This document shows, one piece after another, positions 5,158 to 7,473 of a stretch of 7,473 nucleotides of DNA. A program made the position numbers and the translations under genes. Under the pieces are notes generated by a model. The model saw only the letters and a list, made by a program, of their open reading frames with translations, was not told the origin of the DNA and did no database searches. The stretch is taken from positions 1-7,473 of the forward strand of contig JAJRUC010000406.1 of NCBI GenBank assembly GCA_024278015.1. The letters are read 5' to 3'. Numbering within the stretch: position 1 is the stretch's first letter; each line of letters opens with the position of its first letter. This DNA comes from Chloroflexota bacterium (lineage in GTDB: Bacteria > Chloroflexota > Anaerolineae > 4572-78).

Positions 5158-6882
5158 CTATCCCAACCTGCGCATTTGATACCAGATTATCCCTTTTTGC
5201 ATCCCAAAATTCAAGACAATGACAAAAAGTGGTACAAAAGTACCAATAACAACACTAAACCAGGTTTGCGACAGGGCGGCTACGTAATAAAATATCTCCT
5301 GCACATTCGGAAAGAATTGTTGCACTTCGGGGCCGATTTGCCAAAATCCGTACAAGGCCGGCGCCAGAAAACCAAGCGCCGTAAACAGCACCAGCTCAAA
5401 ACTCCCGTTCAAAAGCATGGTGGGGGGCGTTTTGGGCTTGAACAACGACAGGCCGGTGAACCCCAGCGCCCCGGCCAGAACGCCCGTCGCTACCCAGGGC
5501 AGCACAGCCGGCCACAGGGGCGTTAAAGGGCCGGTGACGGCGCTCAACGAATACGGCAAGTTACTGAATCGATACAGCAAATGATAAACGCCCAGGGCAA
5601 CCCCCGCCCCCAAAACGGCCTCCAGCCACAAGGCGCTGCGCGTCTTTAGCGCAAAAAGCAGCAACAGACCCAGGCTTGCCGATAGCACCCCCAATCGAAA
5701 ACGTTTTGTCTGCGCTTGCGCCGCCGTCTCCTGTTTTTGCTGTAATGTCTCTGTCTGCTTAAGTATCAATGCGGCCAGTTGGGCCGCGCCGGCATAGTTT
5801 TTATTCGCCAGAAAGGCATCGGCCCGGCTCAGGTCATCGGCAGGCATTTGCGGCGAATTGAAACCCAGCGCCGCCAGATACGCCTGCGTCAGCGAAACTC
5901 GCTGGTGCGCCAGTTGCGCCAAAATCTGCGCCCGTTCACCTTCAGAAAGGCGCATCATCTCCAGTAACGGCCGGCCCTGCGTTCTGTTGGGAATGGCCGC
6001 GCCCACCAGCGCCGCCAGCGTGGGGGCCAGGTCACTATAGTGAACGGGACTGTATCTGCCGGGAATAATATCCTTGCCGGTCATTATCAAGGGCAGATTA
6101 ACCACCTCAAAATCACCGCCGCCGCGCCGCCCCCCGGCCAACAGGCCAAAATCAGAGGTAATGATGAGGGTGGTTTCGTCCATATTCAGCGCGTGAAGCA
6201 ATTGGGACAGGTAACGGTCAACCTGCCCGGCTGCCCGCAGGTAATTCTCCGCCCCCTCACCCGGTGCTTGCGCCGCCGCAAACAGGTGGTCAAATTGAAA
6301 AACAGCCAGCCTCACCGAACCGTCGTCCAGCATGGCGGCGATACCTGCCCCCTCTCCCGCCAAAAAATCGGCTTCATCAGCGGGCATGGGCCAAAAGCGG
6401 ATGCTGCCGGGGAACATCTCTTGCCACAGCGCGTTGCCCACCACCATCACCTGCCCGGATTGGCGGCGCACGGTATCGAAGATGGTTTCAACCGTCGCCG
6501 GCCTGTTTTCGGGGTTGAAAACTTCAAACGGCGGCGCGTCGTTCAGGGCGGCGGGCGCGCCCGAAACCAGATTTGTCCACACGGGCCGGCGATACGTAGG
6601 CGGTAAAACCACTACCGTGGCCGTTGCGCCGGCTTCCCGCAGCGTGTTCAGGGTGGGCAACGGCAGGTGAGTCAAAGCGTCAGCGCTCAGACCGCTAATC
6701 ACCACCACCACCACCCGCCCGGTTTTGGCGGGCAGCGCATCGCCGGGAGGCAAGGGTTTTTCGCGCAAAACAGAGCGATACTCCCCCGCCGAGCGGACAA
6801 TTCGGCTTGCGCCCCTGAAACTGAGGCTTGCCAATAACGCCACGGTCATTAAAATAATACTTAATCTTAAATAAATCTTCAT
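5158..6882 (-). CDS. Membrane-anchored alkaline-phosphatase-fold protein, probable pseudoenzyme
   Basis: The protein has 574 residues. An N-terminal signal anchor (about 7-23, after K3 and R6) is followed by an alkaline-phosphatase/sulfatase-like domain (about 55-310) expected outside the membrane. Then come a helical, Ala/Gln-rich stretch (about 350-393) and about five C-terminal membrane segments (roughly 396-411, 418-436, 458-477, 491-513, 540-559). The fold is shown by VVVVVISGL (57-65), the PPTYRRPVWTNLVSG strand-loop (94-108), TLIITSDFG (238-246), LPLIMTG (263-269) and HYSDLAPTLAALVG (281-294). Key catalytic positions appear lost: Asp in the usual I-D-G is S63, the Thr nucleophile position is R98, SDHG reads SDFG (F245), and the GGHGG His is Arg (252/253). 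D198 and D244 remain. The protein probably binds rather than hydrolyses, although T96 could serve as a shifted nucleophile. The start has AAAGG (6893-6889) 6 bases upstream and an extended -10 promoter. The RmlD-like gene follows after 162 bp. Confidence 0.8.
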   Translation of the reverse strand: MKIYLRLSIILMTVALLASLSFRGASRIVRSAGEYRSVLREKPLPPGDALPAKTGRVVVVVISGLSADALTHLPLPTLNTLREAGATATVVVLPPTYRRPVWTNLVSGAPAALNDAPPFEVFNPENRPATVETIFDTVRRQSGQVMVVGNALWQEMFPGSIRFWPMPADEADFLAGEGAGIAAMLDDGSVRLAVFQFDHLFAAAQAPGEGAENYLRAAGQVDRYLSQLLHALNMDETTLIITSDFGLLAGGRRGGGDFEVVNLPLIMTGKDIIPGRYSPVHYSDLAPTLAALVGAAIPNRTQGRPLLEMMRLSEGERAQILAQLAHQRVSLTQAYLAALGFNSPQMPADDLSRADAFLANKNYAGAAQLAALILKQTETLQQKQETAAQAQTKRFRLGVLSASLGLLLLFALKTRSALWLEAVLGAGVALGVYHLLYRFSNLPYSLSAVTGPLTPLWPAVLPWVATGVLAGALGFTGLSLFKPKTPPTMLLNGSFELVLFTALGFLAPALYGFWQIGPEVQQFFPNVQEIFYYVAALSQTWFSVVIGTFVPLFVIVLNFGMQKGIIWYQMRRLG

Positions 6883-7134
6883 GCCTTGCCTTTGGCCCCA
6901 ACTTTCAGCGCGTAATTATACCAGTTTGTTTTAATTTTGTCTTTTTCAGACACCTTAAGCCGACGATTGCCCTGCTTTTTGCCCACACTATCGCTGTATC
7001 GATTGGTTTTTAAAGACGATATTTGCCATTCTGAAGATTCATTGTAGTATATTTGTTTGTATTTATGACAATGGAGGTTCTGTTTTTTCTGTTATGTGGC
7101 GACAATCGGCCACCGGCCGGAAAAACAAAAAATT
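6883..7134. other. 252-bp divergent intergenic region
   Basis: It holds the minus-strand promoter (6915-6943), an AT-rich stretch and the upstream sequences of the right-hand gene. A weak plus-strand promoter candidate is TTGCCA (7023-7028), 16 bp, TAGTAT (7045-7050). A hairpin CGGCC (7107-7111)/GGCCG (7115-7119) sits 15 bases before the right-hand ATG. An 18-base near-copy of the start of the right-hand gene lies at 7021-7038. No RNA gene is apparent. Confidence 0.5.
6915..6943 (-). promoter_or_regulatory. Extended -10 promoter of the phosphatase-fold gene
   Basis: Read on the minus strand, the -10 box is a perfect TATAAT (6920-6915) preceded by TGG, giving the extended -10 form TGGTATAAT. 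The -35 is AAGACA (6943-6938) after 17 bp. The start would be near 6908, leaving a leader of about 26 nt. A short inverted repeat, TGTCT (6938-6942) with AGACA (6948-6952), covers the -35 and could be an operator. Confidence 0.75.
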
Positions 7135-7145
7135 ATGCAAATTAG
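7065..7145 (+). other. Possible 26-codon leader ORF overlapping the start of the repeat-protein gene
   Basis: An ATG at 7065 opens a 26-residue frame (M-T-M-E-V-L-F-F-L-L-C-G...) that ends with TAG at 7143-7145, 11 bases past the ATG of the main gene. Translation through it could deliver ribosomes to the 7135 start, which has no ribosome binding site of its own. No convincing ribosome binding site precedes 7065 (GGAGG is at 7074-7078, inside the frame), so this is only a candidate. Confidence 0.2.
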
Positions 7146-7473
7146 CCATTTTGAAGATAGATATGCGGAATTACGACAGGCGCTTGAGGCCGGTCAATTA
7201 AGCCTTGACGAGTTTCAAGCCGCGATTGATGAATTGCGAACCCGGGACGACTATGGTCGGTATTGGATGATTGGCGCCGAAACGGGGGAATGGTATTACT
7301 TCGACGGCGTGGAATGGGCGCAGGCCGACCCGCACAAGGCCGACTCTTTGCCCTTTGTGGATGAAAACGGCACGTACTGGATGCTGGGTAAAGAAACCAG
7401 CCAGTGGTATTATTATGATGGCGAAAACTGGGTTAATCCGGAAGCGCAAACTGATGCGGAACCGGCGCAAGAC
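7135..7473 (+). CDS. Protein with tandem W-Y-D-G-W repeats, cut by window end
   Basis: The frame runs open to the last base, giving 113 residues with no stop, so the C-terminal part is missing. Residues 1-38 form a charged helical stretch (RYAELRQALEAGQLSLDEF) of the kind seen in short SHOCT-like or linker domains. Two copies of a unit follow: GRYWMIG-AETGEWYYFDGVEW (41-61) and GTYWMLG-KETSQWYYYDGENW (79-99). They are 38 residues apart and identical at 13 of 21 positions. The aromatic W-Y-Y-x-D-G pattern suggests small beta hairpins that bind a peptide, glycan or partner; the function is unknown. Similar N-terminal modules occur in Chloroflexota membrane or signalling proteins, so a transmembrane or other domain may follow outside the window. 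The start at 7135 lacks a clear ribosome binding site; an in-frame GTG at 7096 is the alternative. The gene is divergent from the phosphatase-fold gene. Confidence 0.75.
   Translation, partial: MQISHFEDRYAELRQALEAGQLSLDEFQAAIDELRTRDDYGRYWMIGAETGEWYYFDGVEWAQADPHKADSLPFVDENGTYWMLGKETSQWYYYDGENWVNPEAQTDAEPAQD

Noticed and set aside
7198..7470. 90-codon minus-strand frame in the right-hand gene
   Set aside because: It is the antisense shadow of the W-Y-D-G-W repeat protein, and its own repetition only mirrors that gene.

Overview
The window looks like a piece of a Chloroflexota (Anaerolineae-like) chromosome. This is inferred from the kinds of genes present: an FtsH C-terminus, a V4R-domain protein beside a response regulator, a membrane-anchored alkaline-phosphatase-fold protein, and a protein with paired W-Y-D-G-W repeats. 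GC-rich interspersed repeats between genes and a moderate-GC coding style also fit. No 16S or other taxonomic marker is present, so the assignment is tentative.

Layout, left to right. Positions 1-821 (+) hold the C-terminal part of ftsH (AAA+ lid plus zinc protease), closed by a clear rho-independent terminator. Positions 822-1313 have no gene: they hold the terminator, a GC-rich palindromic repeat and a near-consensus sigma-70 promoter. Positions 1314-1940 (+) encode a V4R-domain protein with an intact putative zinc site. Positions 2034-2897 (+) encode a response regulator whose output domain is a degenerate GGDEF domain. Positions 2976-4178 (+) encode an M20-family metallopeptidase or amidohydrolase, preceded by an intergenic repeat that can form two alternative hairpins. 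The M20 gene converges on, and overlaps by 29 bp, an RmlD-like sugar-nucleotide reductase on the minus strand (4995-4150). Upstream of that, also on the minus strand, is a 574-residue membrane protein with an alkaline-phosphatase fold (6882-5158), separated from it by a second GC-rich repeat. A divergent intergenic region (6883-7134) leads to a plus-strand gene cut by the window end, encoding a protein with two W-Y-D-G-W repeats.

How the genes may work together. The V4R protein and the response regulator are in the same direction, 93 bp apart, with no visible terminator between them. They look like a small signalling unit with a possible ligand or zinc sensor and a phospho-receiver, but no histidine kinase is nearby. 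The M20 gene may be read from the same promoter. On the other strand, the phosphatase-fold protein and the RmlD-like protein are probably co-transcribed from an extended -10 promoter near 6915; a cell-envelope or glycan role for the pair is inference.

The most notable observations are that two proteins appear to be pseudoenzymes by motif inspection. The response regulator has lost the GGDEF signature, and the alkaline-phosphatase-fold protein has lost most of its metal-binding and nucleophile residues. No CRISPR array, tRNA, rRNA, insertion sequence or phage gene was seen.
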